In this document: positions 33,726 to 47,651 of the stretch, piece by piece
Layout of the letters: each line of letters begins with the position of its first letter
Numbering within the stretch: position 1 is the first letter of the stretch
Assembly (NCBI RefSeq): GCF_042242105.1
Contig: NC_092028.1
Location: 8,479,338 to 8,543,337, forward strand
Length of the DNA: 64,000 bases
Source of the DNA: Pempheris klunzingeri
Lineage: Eukaryota; Chordata; Actinopteri; Acropomatiformes; Pempheridae
Direction of reading: 5' to 3'
Notes under the pieces: model-generated
Told to the model about the DNA's origin: nothing
The model's input: only the letters and a program-made list of their open reading frames with translations
Databases searched by the model: none
Made by a program: the position numbers and the translations under genes

Positions 33726-34001
33726 ATGAAGCGCTTGTATGATCGCCAGGCTGAAGTGCATGTCTTTTGTCCAGGGGATCAAGTTCTAGTAAACCTCCCT
33801 GTGGTGGGTTCTCCTTTTCAGGCAAGGTTTTCAGGTCCTTATTCTGTTGTGAAACAGGTTTCAGATTTTAATTATCTCGTTTCCACTCCTGACAGATGGA
33901 AGACTACACAATTGTGCCATGTAAATATGTTGAAACCTTATTTTCCTCGTTCCAGTGAGAGAAAAAATGCTGAGCCAATTCACCAGGTTGGAGTGGATTG
34001 A
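33726..34001 (+). pseudogene. Integrase C-terminal fragment of the LTR element
   Basis: 91 codons beginning MKRLYDRQAEVHVFCPGDQV and containing GPYSVVKQVSDFNYLVSTPD and LCHVNMLKPY. This is the SH3-like tail typical of Gypsy/retroviral-type integrases (the motif PGD.VLV...F.GPY). The zinc-binding and catalytic DDE parts are missing, deleted between about 33620 and 33720. Confidence 0.85.
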
Positions 34002-34035
34002 GTACTCTTTGGGCTCTCATCTTTATGGGAGGGGG

Positions 34036-34318
34036 TGTGACGGCCTTGCTGATGTGTCTGCTACCCTGCTGTTCTCCGTCCTGACTCTGGAGAAGTGGGC
34101 GTCGAGTTGCCTGGCCACACCCGTAGGTGTGGTCCTACCTTATAAAACGCCCTCTCTCTCTCTCTCTCTGGGGCTGAGTTGCCGGCTGGCCACATGTCCA
34201 GCAAACCTTTGTTGTTTAGAACTGTTTCTGTTAAATTACGTTGTGGAAATAAATATCTTCTCGGTACTTTTGTGTGTACTCTCTCCTTTGTTGCAACCTG
34301 TGAGCCAGGGTTGTAACA
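34036..34318 (+). repeat. 3' LTR
   Basis: 283 bp, same termini as the 5' LTR, preceded by a polypurine tract. It is shorter mainly by a ctgagttg-type indel and a 4-bp loss near 34223. Confidence 0.9.
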
Positions 34319-34747
34319 CTACACTGTGAAAATTCATGCAAATCAAATGATTGCCAATAGGTGGTGCAATGGCTGCAGTCGCTAATTGGCATGTAGATGT
34401 CTTTAGGCCAGGACTCTTAAGCATGACAAGTTTGGAACAGATTAGATAATGTACACTGAAGTTACAGCAAAATCCTGTTTCATGGTGAACACGGTGTAGG
34501 CATGCGCAATGAGTGTAGTTCAAAAATTGTTCAGTAGATGTCCTCAGACTGGGACTGTCAGACGTGTTCAATTTGATAAAGATAGTCAAGTTACAACACT
34601 TTGAAGACTTAATAACTTTTCATTGTTAGTCTTTTCTACATGCTGATCAAGTTTGAAGTGGATTGGATCAACCCCCTCAGACTAGTTCATTCATTTACAG
34701 CCCCTGTAAATCGCCAAAAGTTGCACCACTTGGTGCTCAGGCCCTAA

Positions 34748-35234
34748 TTAAAACTGGCCCCATATGTACCAGCTGAAACATTGAAGTTTCACGTACACAC
34801 CAATGTGTTGATAATAATGCTCCAATAATGGAACACTTACTACATACATGGGGAAGATGTCGGTTCTGGTCACCTACAGATTTCAGTTCAATATGTAGAC
34901 TGATGTGGTAACTTAATAGAACAGATGCAGACAGTCCAGCTCAAAAGGTTTATTCAGATTAACAGGTCAGAACAGTCAGTTGTTAAAATGTCACAAAGGC
35001 TTATTAGGTAATGAAGGCAAACCACAACCTGATACACATCCATCCTTCAAGACATTTAAAAAGAATGGCGATGCCACCAGGACATACGAGATCTTATCAA
35101 CTTCACTGTATAGGTCAAGATTAGATAGCATTACGTTTTAACAGATGAATCAACAGATGGAGCAGAAAGGTGTGTTTATCTTAAAGCCTGCATGTTGTGA
35201 AGGTTCACTCCAGGTTCAAATTGGGACTCTGCAT
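34748..35234 (-). other. Ferritin 3' UTR and spacer
   Basis: A minus-strand polyA signal AATAAA (plus-strand tttatt) at 34949-34954 fits a ferritin 3' UTR of about 300 nt. Nothing else is recognised. Confidence 0.6.
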
Positions 35235-36611
<1,377 letters not shown>

Positions 36612-36766
36612 TTTGGCTGGCGTTTGTTGTGCTTTTTCTTAACAAAACGGTACAAAAAAAATAGAGCTTAACGACGACTTTTGTTTTTCAGTAGTGTTCA
36701 AGTAGAAAAGGTTTCTTGTGTCCGGAATGTAGAGTAGCTGGAATAAGAAGCGGGACGAAGGAAGAA

Positions 36767-36796
36767 GTTCCGTTCAAACACTGTTGAAGCAAGAAC
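36767..36796 (-). promoter_or_regulatory. Iron-responsive element (IRE) in ferritin 5' UTR
   Basis: On the minus strand a 5-bp upper stem (ttcaa/ttgaa) closes a cagtgt loop, with an unpaired C five bases before the loop and a lower stem gttc/gaac. This matches the CAGUGN IRE that IRP1/IRP2 bind to block ferritin translation when iron is low. It lies about 155 nt before the ATG and close to the expected cap site, as required for repression. Confidence 0.95.
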
Positions 36797-36847
36797 TCCT
36801 TAAGGTTTTCTCCCCTGGTGTGAAATGGCAGAGCCCCTCGCTCCGTG

Positions 36848-36855
36848 TATTTATA
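36848..36855 (-). promoter_or_regulatory. TATA box of the ferritin gene
   Basis: Minus-strand tataaata lies about 50 nt upstream of the IRE, which puts transcription start near 36820. A CCAAT motif (plus strand) at about 36905-36909 and an AP-1/ARE-like tgactca at 36935-36941 lie upstream. Spacing supports the TATA call; the other sites are tentative. Confidence 0.75.
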
Positions 36856-36949
36856 CGCCAGTCCAGACCTCGTGACGGACGTAACGTCTCTCTGCACATT
36901 TCCGCCAATCACTGAGCTCGGATACACGTGACAGTGACTCAATGGTGAA

Positions 36950-39399
36950 GTTGCATTTTTTCTTCCTTATTCACGCAGTAAGGTTCACTTGAAGCACATT
37001 CTCTTAAAGCACATGTCTGACATGACGAAGCACTTTTCAAACTACTATGACAGTGGACAAACGGCAATATAGTTCAATTGAAATTCAAATACAGGATTAG
37101 TTTCAGTGTATATTTGCTCATAGAAACAGCATAGAAATAAGTAATGCAAAAAAGAACTTCCAAGTAAGTCATTTGGTAGTATTTACTATATATGTTATGC
37201 TATAGTCCTAAATTAATATTGAAATAGGAAAATATTTCCTCTCAAAACACAGTTTCCAATGATTTCCTGCTGTACGATCATTTGTTTCCATGCAGTTTCA
37301 GAGTCTCTGTTCGGTTTATAGTGTTCTTTAAAATTTGATAGCATTTTTATGGATGTAAGCTGACTGGATTGTTGGCCAACACCACCCATACATCTAGGTA
37401 ATCTATAGCACTTTGTTAGTGATATTGTAGTTAACTTTGGGCCTTTAGGTATACACTGAACTTGCGTGAACCTTGTAAATACAGCAAGACCTCTGCAAAC
37501 CGCTGATAAGACAAGTCCAACCAAAGTGGTTTTTATTGCATCAGTCAAGTCCACGGCAATGTCGCGAGACACTGCTGAGCCTGAAAAGCCTGAGAAGACC
37601 TGTCACTGCTGAAACAACATGGAGCCCAAAAGCAAAAACGCTTTATTTACATTTTGTTTAAGACCAAAACAAGTCTACAGGGGTAATTCTCACTATCTTT
37701 TCAGTATATGGTAAATACATGGAGGGAAAGATTAGACTAAAATAAACCGGCACAGCACTTTGAGCCAGTAATTTTCCACTTGTAGATGGAACCTAAAGAC
37801 CTTGTCAGTCTGGACAAACGCCTTGTTAAACACCTGTGCTTAAACACAAGGATGCTGCTTCTGTTTACGTGACACTATTCTGGGTTCGAGGTGTTGGCCA
37901 AAGAGGGCTAATGTGTGCATATCGGGCTCATAAAGTTCAAGGTGCAGGCAAAGTTCAGGTCTTAGAGCAGTTGCTTCTTTTATAGCTTAATGTCTCTATT
38001 CACACAAAATAAAGCATATATAAAGCTGCTAAAAATCAAAGTTGCACACTCTTTTCTCTGCTGAAGAAAATACTTTTCTGCAGAAAAATGTGACCAAGAA
38101 AAAGATAAACATTGTACACACCTGTAATGTACACCAGACCTGCCACTGAGGATGCATGACAGACAATAAGTGTGATATGTTCATATTTTAATACATTCTT
38201 CCCATTGTTGCTAGTAGTTAGAGCTGGAGGAGAGAGCCAGCGCCACATTCCGGCAGATGTTTTTTTTAGACGACTAACTCTGTATGGTTATGCAACACAT
38301 TTCTGAGTTTTATAAGCTTAGTTTCTACAGGAGTTATGAAAACAGCACGGTCCAAAGAGCCAACCTTTAAGATTCACTCTTTGTGGGAAAGTTTTCAACC
38401 TGTGTTGAAAATTGTTAATTTCAGTAAAAGATGCAATCACTGTAAGAGATCCTATCACTGTGGGCTAAATCCTGACATGACCATGCTCATACCTAAAAAA
38501 TACTGTGATGTGAATAGTTAAATTTTGTATACAACAGTGACAAATGTAAGAAATCATGGCATGAAGACAGGAGGACATGCAGAGCTTAATGCTATCAGAT
38601 TCCCTATCGGCACACAGTTTGTTCTTCAGTCTAATAAGTCAATATCATCAAACTTAATGTGGCTCTAGCAAGATAAGAACTTGTCCTTACAGCACAATGT
38701 TTTATATCACACATTCTCTTGCTTGAGAAAAGTGACTCAGCAATTTAGGCATCCTTCTTTTGTGCTGCGTCACATAACACAATTAGTCTTGTGCAAAAGT
38801 AGTACAGGGTTCAGCCGAGGATTACGCCGTGTCATTGTTGTGACTCAGCATCCCACAGTTTCAAGGCCTCGTTCCTGGCACTTTGTTCTGCTTGAGCCTG
38901 AGCGGCACTGAGAGGGAGGAGGTTGGAAGTTGACGGTTGTGCTGGCTGGAACCAGTTTAGGAAAATAGAAAAAGGAAGTGAAAAGGGAACCAATAAGTGG
39001 ACATGATTTACTGAAAACTTTAATTAAAGTGTGTCCACTCCCATAATTACTGCCCTTTTTACACGTTCCTGTGTGCATGTGTGTTCCTAGTTATTGTTAC
39101 AAAATGAGTCAAAGTCAAGTTAAAATTGATTGAAATAACATGAAGAATGGATGGATGTTTCTTTTCATACAGTTGTCATTAGTTAGTTCTATGAGAGTGA
39201 AAAACTTCAGTTAAATTAGTTAAATCTGCCAGGGTTTTTAGAGACTGCCCAACAGGCATTGGACTCAATAGCAAGTTAAGCTTTTGAGTGTCAATAATGT
39301 TTCCATGCTAAGCATCTACTATTTTTCTTTTGTGTGAAAAGTCTATCAGACTTGTCCTTCATGTTGTTTTCTTCCTATAATGATCTCACTAATGTCGGT
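36950..39399. other. Intergenic, nothing recognised
   Basis: AT-rich sequence between the divergent ferritin promoter and the aldh16a1 3' end. Short ORFs here show no family similarity. Confidence 0.4.
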
Positions 39400-39640
39400 A
39401 TGCTTGCTTTGCTAACAATGAATGCTGTTAAACATGTTTACTATATTCACTATCCTGGCATGTTAGTGTGCACAACACAATGTAACACAATGCAAAGCTG
39501 AGGCTGATTGGAATGTCATAGGTTTTGCAGAAATTTGGTCTTAAACTATTGTTGAGAACACATAAAGGAATCACCAAAGGTATTATAATTCATCCTGAGG
39601 GAGGCAGGAATGTCTGCAGTGGTTGAGAGATTCAATGAAA
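39400..39640 (+). repeat. Dispersed 'gcatgctaa...' repeat family, copy 4
   Basis: Contains aaagctgaggctgattggaa, ttttgcagaaatttggtctt and ataattcatcctgaggg, shared with the other copies in this window. Confidence 0.65.
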
Positions 39641-40844
39641 TAAATGAGCAAAAAATGACAAAAGAGTTTGTAACTTCATTTAAGCATCTTCTTTTTATTA
39701 TGGCTTCTACAGAGTGAGACCTACAGTGTTATTCTCTGGACACACACATACAGATTTGAAAAACTAGATTTCACTGGGAATGTTTGGCAAGTAAAGCTAC
39801 AGCATTATTGTACAGTAATAAAGATAGTGATTTGGTACAGTACGCAAGTATATTTAGACCGAGCTGACGCAATCGATTGATTTTTGCTCGGTCATCGGCA
39901 GAATTCTAAGGCAGATAAGGCTTCAGGTTGTAGGCTGAAAACAGGGATGCATTTGTGGGAAAAAAAAGAAAAAAACAGCTGAGATATTTTATTGAAACAA
40001 TGATGGATTCTACCATGTCCCTCATATTTTATGTCACTTCCAAATACCTTCTAAATACTCTCTGATCCAGGGCTCTGACCTTAGAGCTGAGATACTTACT
40101 ACTAATAAATCAAGCAGAGGGGTAATAACTGATTAAAGAAAGAAGTATACAAGCACAGGACAGAGGTAGAGAGTCAGAGGGTCATGTGTTTATGATTGCA
40201 GAAATAGCATAGCAAGTCATAACAAGTTTGACATGTGATCGTCATTAAAGTAAGTATTGAGTTTTTAGTTAAATCCGTTCAAATCCCCTGCCTGTCTGTT
40301 TTAAGTGCTCTATAATTGTTTTTTTTTTTGGGTAACGTTCAACCCAGACAGTCCCTGTGGCTTCTCCTACCATGACCCCAAAATGATATCTGTATTATAT
40401 ATTTAATCTCTTGTTTTCTCATTCGGCACACTCACTCATAAACTGCTAAATAAATCCCTGTTGTCTAACCGGGGGCCTTCACTGCTGTCCCTGAATTCAC
40501 CTTTGTTCATTCTGACAAAAACAGACTGACTGCTGTTTAAAGGGATACTGGTGTGATTTTCACATACATTTTGATGCTCTTAAAAGAGAATTTACATTGT
40601 GTCAAATATTTTTTAGTGGTAAATATACCACCATTATTATAAACTGCATAAGAGCAGAATAAGTTTGACAGGCATAGCAACAGTAACTAAGGAGGGTGGG
40701 TCAATTACAGAGGGCATTTGTTGTCCGTTCATTTCACAGTCACGGTTAATGTTTAATCCTTCATGTCACAGTTTCACTCACAGGCCAATGTTAAAACTTT
40801 CTTTCTCGTCTCTTTCATCATTCATTCTTCCTCCCTCTGTCTCC

Positions 40845-43800
40845 TTATGCGGTAGGGATCCAGACACTCTTCCACTGGACGGCATTTCTCCACATCTCTT
40901 CGAGCAGCGAGGGATGAGACTGAGTCCAGTCCCTCCCTCCAGCTTTCCCCTCCTCATCCTTCTGGCAGAACAGGCGCAGGGTTTTCAGGGGGCTGGTGCA
41001 GGTGTGCTGCAGGTACTGGCAGCCCTATGGCAAGACACATCAGAGAGTGACGGTAGTAATGTGGAAAAAGGCTGGGGGAGGAGAGTTCGCTTCGAGTTTT
41101 AGGTGTCCTGTTCAGTTGAGAGTGAGGACTTAGTTGAATCCTCATTTAACACACTGGTGTACGTGCTGGTGTTTAGCCCTCACCTCAGCGCTGCCCCAGT
41201 ACCAGATGGCCTTGATGACGCTGTGATTAGCCAGAGCCACGGTCAGTTGGTCTCTGTTTCCTGCTACAACATTTACCAAACCTGCAGGCAGGTCTGACGA
41301 CTGGAGCACCTGAGGATGAGATTAGTGTTCACAGGTACATAGATGGGTGTACACAGGTGTTGTCAGGAGCGCTTAGTGAGCCCACAGCCAACCGTGCTCC
41401 ATAAGTCCACATGCCCTCCTCCTGCCTTATCCAACTTGCTGCTGGCACATTTAACATCTTCAACTTACCTGAACGAATGCCAAGGCTGGAAGCGGATACT
41501 TTTGACTGGGGACCATAACGACAGCATTCCCGGTGGCGATGGCTGCACCGAGAAGCGTTACCATGGAGAGGAGGGGATTCTTGTCGGGGAGGACGACCCC
41601 TACGACTCCCAGGGCTTCAGGGAGGGAGAGAGCAGAGCCAGACTGTGGCAAGGGCTGAGGGAGCGGGACACAACAAGACGTGAGTTTAGCAAACGCTACC
41701 AACCTTCTTGACAATCATCTCATTTGCTCATTATTGGAGAAGTTTTTATAAACTTTGTATAATATTTTAAAAAAAAGCCTCACCAGCGCTCCTCCTTGGA
41801 TTTTGTCACAGTAAGCTGCCCAATCACTGAGCCTGGCGATGCTGAGCTCCACCTCCTTCTCAGCCTCGTCCATCTGATTGCTGATTGACGACGCTATGTC
41901 TCGCCTCTTTGCCTCCAGGCCCTTGGCCAGAGAGTAGAGAGACTGAGCCCGTACAGACGGACTCTTTTTCATCCAGCTAGAGGAGGGAAAGAGAAACACT
42001 CACACGTGATCTTCTGTGTTTCAGGTTTAAACTCTAAAGGCTGGGAATGATGGTTAAAATGTAAAAGTATGAATGCCCTGCAGGAAATCCACATTGCATA
42101 TGTGTGCTGTACAAAAAGACAAGAAGAGTAGTTTCAATGTAATCAAACTCTGTTGATACACTTTGTTGACATACTGCGAATGACTCAGCTAATTTGGACT
42201 GAAGTTGGACTTGACTGGTGACAAACACACAACCCCTCTGGGTTGTGAAACAGCTTGCTGCCTATCTGGATTGTACACGTGAGTCCTTGTGAGAGTTTGA
42301 GCTGCTGGAGCTCTATGTGTTACTTATGGTGGAAACGTTGAACATGACGATCTGTCTGTCTCTGTGAGACTGATGCATTGTAACATGCACATCATGTACA
42401 GTTTCTATGGATAAAAGCTCAGGGAATAAAACTGTTCATCAACTTAGTTCAAAAACAAAATTTATTTGGCATTGTTGAATAGTTAAGGCAGAAGCCATCC
42501 CATAACCACCACCACCCACGATTTGTCTAATGTGAATATTTGTTTTTTTTTAGATTTAAGTGTACTGAGAATCATCAGGATCCCAGTGTTCTGATTCTTT
42601 TCTCAAAGTTTTACTTTGTTGTTACGTTCTTTCATTTCTACACAGTTATCATTTCTTTTATTTCATTTATTTCTTATTTGCTTTTGTATTATTACTCAGT
42701 TTATTATCTATATCTAATCTATAGAAAGTCAATTCTTATTAAAATGACTGAGAATGAGAATTTAAACTAAAAAAAAATAAGTGTGTGAAAACACAACATC
42801 TAGCTATGGTATTTGTATTTTTGGCTGGACTTGCAACAGTTTGAGTGTAATTTGTGTGTATTTGTGTGGTAAAGTTCTCACCCAGGTTGGACTTTGACAG
42901 CAGCCTCCACAGCGTTACGGATGTCTTTCCGGCCTCCATCGGGATAGTAGGCTGACGCACCGTCGCCCCACTCTGACTGCACCGCCACACTGCAGCCAGA
43001 CACTGATTTACATGCCTTACCCCCGACAAAGTGCAGGTAAGATTTAGGGGCACTAAGAGGAGAAGAAGAAGGGAGGACAGATGTGTAAAAAATTGGTAGA
43101 GGCTCATCTCCTTAACTCTGAATAGATCATATCATGCTGCTATGTCAAAGCTTCCAATATATTATATCAATAGCGCTTATTATGCAGCTATGATGCCTTA
43201 GAAACATTACTTAAGGTAAATAGAGCATTCCAAACCCACCTGGCAGGGTCTGAGTTATCGGGAATGATAGCTGGGGATGCTGCTGTTCCAAACTTGGAGT
43301 AGTCCATAGAGACTGGGGAGGTGCGAGGGAGAGGAGAGGAAGAAGGGCGTAGAAACTGGTACAGACCCTGGCAGAGTGCAGAGAGCAGTCAGCACACAGT
43401 ACAGTACCAGACTCTGTCTACATATTGGCTAGTAACTGTAAATGCAGTGCATGGAACCCCCAAACTGACAAAAAGTACCAAAAAAGGTGATCAAAGCCAG
43501 TTTTGGGGCTCCGTATGCGTCTCCTGTGAAAGAGTTAATTGTGATAAACGACTGAAACCCACCTCCTGTCCTCCGTCAGTGCAGGTGCCGCTGTCTTTGT
43601 GACCAGAGATGGGCAGACAGGGGTCAGACACAGAGTGGGAATTCACACACACTGAGCCGACTGACAGACTGAGGAGGGAGGAAGAAGAAGAAAATATCAG
43701 CAGGGAGTAATAGACCCTTTTTGTGGCAGACATTCTGACTTTTGGAGAGAAACCAGGCGGGAGAGATATGAAACATTTACTAAAATGGAGGTTTACCAGT

Positions 43801-46800
43801 AAAAAAAGAAAAACGGGCAAAAAAGATGAGCAGGCAAAGAAACATACAAGGAAAGTAGGTGGAAGACAAAAAACAAATAGAAGAAAGGAGAGCAGAGGAA
43901 GAGTTTCAGTACCTCTTAGCTGTCTCCAGAGCCAGGGTGAGGTCTTCAGTCCAGATGGAGGCTGCCTGGCCATGAGGACTGTGGTTTCCTGTGTAGAAAG
44001 AAGACTGTTAGTGGGGATGAAGTGAAAAGTCAATATCAATTTGAAGTGTAATACTTGAACGGAGAAACAATGGAAATCCAATGTTAAGGCACTATAAGCT
44101 CATCTATTTTTTTTTTTTTTTTTTTCATTTCAATCACTTTGACAATACGTCTCACATAAAGCTGAAAATTAACTGTTGATGTTCAGAAGTAGCAGCAGCA
44201 GCAGTAACTGAAGTGTCTAAAATCAGATAACTCCATCCACAGAGGCTTGCTTACCCAGTGCCACTGCTTCTGTGTTGCTTCTGAAGGTCATGAGAGGCAG
44301 CAGCGGTCCAGGAGAGGGGCTGACTATGAATGGAGAGGAGGGGGCTGCCCCGCAGAGCACCGTGGGAGGGTACTGAGCCCCTGAAGGTGGGGCAGCGCAG
44401 GACTGAACCAACTGGAGACAAGAGAGAGAAAAACAACTGTTCACAGCTCAGTATCATTTCCAACTCCATCATGTTCCTACTTTATCGTCTTGGCACACGC
44501 TGAATGATTCATCCATGAGCGCTGCTGCTTTGTGTTTGTGACTTACCGAGGCCCCCTGCTGCTGAGCTTCCTGCACCGCAGTGTCCACCAGGGCCCGGTC
44601 TGCATCGCTGTGCAGGGCCACACACTTCATCCCTGCCATGCGGAGCCTGAGACGGGCCACAACACTGTTCAGCACACTCTCCTGCACGCACAACACCCAG
44701 TGGACCTGAGGGGAGGGGGCAGGAGAGGATCGTTCAGAGAGACGTGGAGGTATGATGGGACAGCATGTGACACCCTCCGTCCCTTCTGTAGCAGGTACTT
44801 ATTCATGTGAACCACCTCTCTTTTCTTCTTGAAGGCGGCCTCTATCACTCCATCCACTGCGCTGTCAATGTCAGCTGACTCAAAGATGATGAAGGGACAC
44901 GTCGCCCCAAGGCAGGGGGAGACGGAAACGGGAACGCCCATCCCTGCTGTGGCCTTGCACAGCATCACCCCATCCTGCAACGGAAGCGAAACGTACTTCT
45001 TGGTAACATTTAAAACAGCGTAGAAAGCTTTCTAACAAATGTGACACCAACTGTTCCGCACACGCACCTGCTTGTTTCCGCTGTAGGCGACGTAGCTGAC
45101 GGCGGGGCTCTGGGCCACTTTAGCACCCAGCGACATGTCACTTCCTGTTAACACATTAAGAGCCCCGGCAGGAAGTCCTGCTCCCATAAAAAGCTGTGCC
45201 AACAGGAGCATTGGAGGGGCGCTGCTCTGACCAGGGACAACGATGACAGAATTGCCTAGAAGAAGGTAGGATTCAATTAGAACTAAGGAGACATCTTAGA
45301 ATGCTTTTGAACAAAACTAACAAACTACATTTTGGATTTGACTTTTATCTGCAACTATTTTGATAAGAAATTCATTTAAAAAAAAAAAAAAAAAAAAACT
45401 TTTTTGGTTTCAGTCTCTCAAATGAGACAAATTGCTGCTCTCCCTTGTCTTCAGTTTTTATTATTGAAACATCTTTAGCCTTTGGATCATTGATCAGACA
45501 AAACAAGATATTTGCTGGCATCATCTTAGGCTCTAGGAGACTGTGATGGCCATTTTCCACTGTTTTCTGGTGTTTAATAGACCAATTAGTTAATTTATCA
45601 ATCAAGACTATGAATTAATCGTGAAGGTATCCTTAGATTTTATGCTAATATACAAGGGAGCTCATAGTGTATCTATTTAATACAGTGTGTGTATGTGTGT
45701 GTGTGTGTGTATGTGTTACCCATGGCCAGTGCAGGTAGGACTTTGAGCATAAGGGAATAGAGAGAGCAGTCATCAGAGACAACAACCGCCACCACCCCTG
45801 GGAAACAGGAAACACAAATAAACAACATTAAAAACAGAAACTCTGTTAAAACCGATGCTTTTTCTTTCTGCACACGCCCCCGTTAACCTCACCCAGTGGT
45901 GTCCAGCTGGGGATGAGAGTGTCTCTGAGCTGGGCCCAGCTGCTGTAGTACTGCAGCAGTCTGACGAGGGTGGAGGGCGAGCAGGAGGCCCCGCACAGCT
46001 CGCCCAGCTCTGACACACACTGACTGTGCTGCCCAAGAACACTCACCAACCTGTTGGCAGAGGCAACACGGACATTGATCTCCACATCAGGACAGCGCTT
46101 GAAATGTTCAGAGGCTCCTGAAAAGTGTTAAAGTGAGTTTGTCGTACCTGAGCAGCACTTTGGCCCTCTGGTAGCACGTCAGGCTACCCCAGGCCTCGTA
46201 GCCGCTAGCAGCAGAGGAGGCACACTGGGAAACATCGTCGTCCACAGCGCACACTGTGCTGCACACGGTGGCACCTGGAGACCAGCAGAGTGAATCATCA
46301 TCCGATTTTAGAAGAAGAAGAAGAAGAAGAAGAAGAAGAAGATGAAACAAGACAAGATGAGTTTAACATAAACTGTCCTCAGATACTCAGGCTACTCTTA
46401 CCTGTAGAATCAGGCAGGGAGCGAGTCTGTCTGTCCGCTGGCTGGACAAACTTGCCATCGATGAAGAGACCAAGACAACGGGAATGGTGATCCAGCCAGG
46501 CCTGAGAAGAAAGTAACAGTCAAAGTGGAGAAAACCTAAAAGATGGTAACCAAAAAAAAAAAAGGGGTTCCGTGTACAGCATGACAAACCTCCTGAAGAC
46601 GGTTGGATACAGTTGATTTGCAGGATGAAAAGCTGAATGTGCAGTAAAATTCACATGTGGCACATTTCAATTGCTGATGACTGAACTCCGGATAAGCATG
46701 CAAGACACACGTTTCTCCACAAAGTGTCTCCATTTTGAAACTTTCTTTCAAAAACTGACTTTTTTTTTTTTTATGTGTGACAGGATAGGAGTGTTTCTTT

Positions 46801-47651
46801 ACAACTGCAGAAGAAACATAAAGCCGGGCATCAGGCTTTGAGATTCATCCCACTTCATAAAAAGCTTGCAAACTTTTTGCCACAGCGCCTCTAAATGAAC
46901 TTGTTCTGATGCCGTGCGTGAGATACCCAAACTCACGGTCACATTTTATTGGTCAGGAAAAACGCCTCCTCTGCTGGACAGTGACTGATAAAAGGCAGAG
47001 TGTGTCAACTATTTACAGACAAGAAGACCAAAGTACAGAGGTGATCTTCTCCCTGAACCACACATTATTTTATTTGACAGCTACACGGTCCTTGATTCCA
47101 TTAACTCATTCTGCTGTTACTGCATAAAGACAGGGATGAGTTTCTGTTTCATCAGCCTTAACACCTGTCAGGACATTATGACAGCACAGGTGACTGCACT
47201 GGAATATGGGGAGACCTTTCTTCTCCTTAAACATCACCTTACACATTATCTGAGCAACTACATTTAACATCTGCTGCATCAGGATTACAAACCTCAGCGT
47301 TCTTTACTTAATTATAACAACTTATAACTTTTCCTCTTAAGAGGAGACGTGTGTCCAAACATCTGGCTTCACCCATGACCTTTCTTAACTAGCTACTGTA
47401 CGGTGTTAGTCACATGTTTGTCTTGTGAGGTACAGTTAGCTAACAGTTAATGAACTTCGCATGGGTCACATAGTCTTACATGGAAAGTGAGCAGTAAAAC
47501 ATGCTAACATTTACATGTTTTATGTTCAATCACAGCCTGTGATTATGGTTGATAACTTTACCTGTGCGGTGATAGTGCTGGAGGCTGCTGCTGGTCCGTA
47601 CTCCATGCTTTGAAAAATATCCTGCACTGTCTTTATGCTGCTGCCAGCCAT
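40845..47651 (-). CDS. aldh16a1: ALDH16A1, two-domain aldehyde dehydrogenase-like protein, complete
   Basis: Seventeen coding exons, each with GT-AG borders and continuous phase, encode 789 aa (mammalian ALDH16A1 is about 800): 47562-47651, 46402-46501, 46148-46274, 45893-46050, 45720-45797, 45068-45255, 44816-44974, 44547-44705, 44255-44411, 43913-43988, 43563-43668, 43240-43367, 42882-43052, 41784-41976, 41469-41642, 41184-41309 and 40845-41024. It starts [20 protein letters not shown], has a first ALDH-like domain (about residues 30-480), then a second partial one ([20 protein letters not shown] onward). Where active ALDHs have the ELGG Glu and the nucleophilic Cys, this protein reads SPCLGATCP and [17 protein letters not shown], so both appear to be lost. 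It is probably a non-enzymatic scaffold, consistent with vertebrate ALDH16A1 as known. A possible polyA signal is at 39694-39699. The gene is head to head with kat7. Confidence 0.95.
46311..46342. repeat. GAA/AAG trinucleotide microsatellite
   Basis: About ten aga/gaa units in the aldh16a1 intron between coding exons 2 and 3; it creates a spurious poly-Glu ORF. Confidence 0.9.

Larger units (their letters stand above)
31451..34318 (+). mobile_element. Gypsy-type LTR retrotransposon, internally deleted
   Basis: Two near-identical LTRs at 31451-31744 and 34036-34318 begin tgtgac and end gttgtaaca, with a TATAAAA box (ttataaaa) and about ten substitutions plus small indels between them. Just inside the 5' LTR is tgggggctcgtccg (31747-31760), matching the proline-tRNA primer site known from several retroelements. 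A polypurine tract (gggaggggg) precedes the 3' LTR. Only gag-like sequence and the C-terminal end of an integrase-like region remain. Protease, reverse transcriptase, RNase H and the integrase core are absent, so it cannot move on its own. No clear target-site duplication is visible. Confidence 0.9.
31228..34747. repeat. Second copy of the 'gggccc gagcacc' repeat, split by an LTR element
   Basis: The left piece (31228-31450) begins attaaagctgcaagcagcgt, and the right piece (34319-34747) ends ggtgctcaggccctaatt, the reverse complement of the start of the 8588 copy. The two pieces are separated by the LTR element at 31451-34318. Confidence 0.7.

Noticed and set aside
43491..44081. 196-codon minus-strand ORF
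   Set aside because: Reads through introns around two genuine aldh16a1 exons (43563-43668 and part of 43913-43988 in another frame); not a separate gene.
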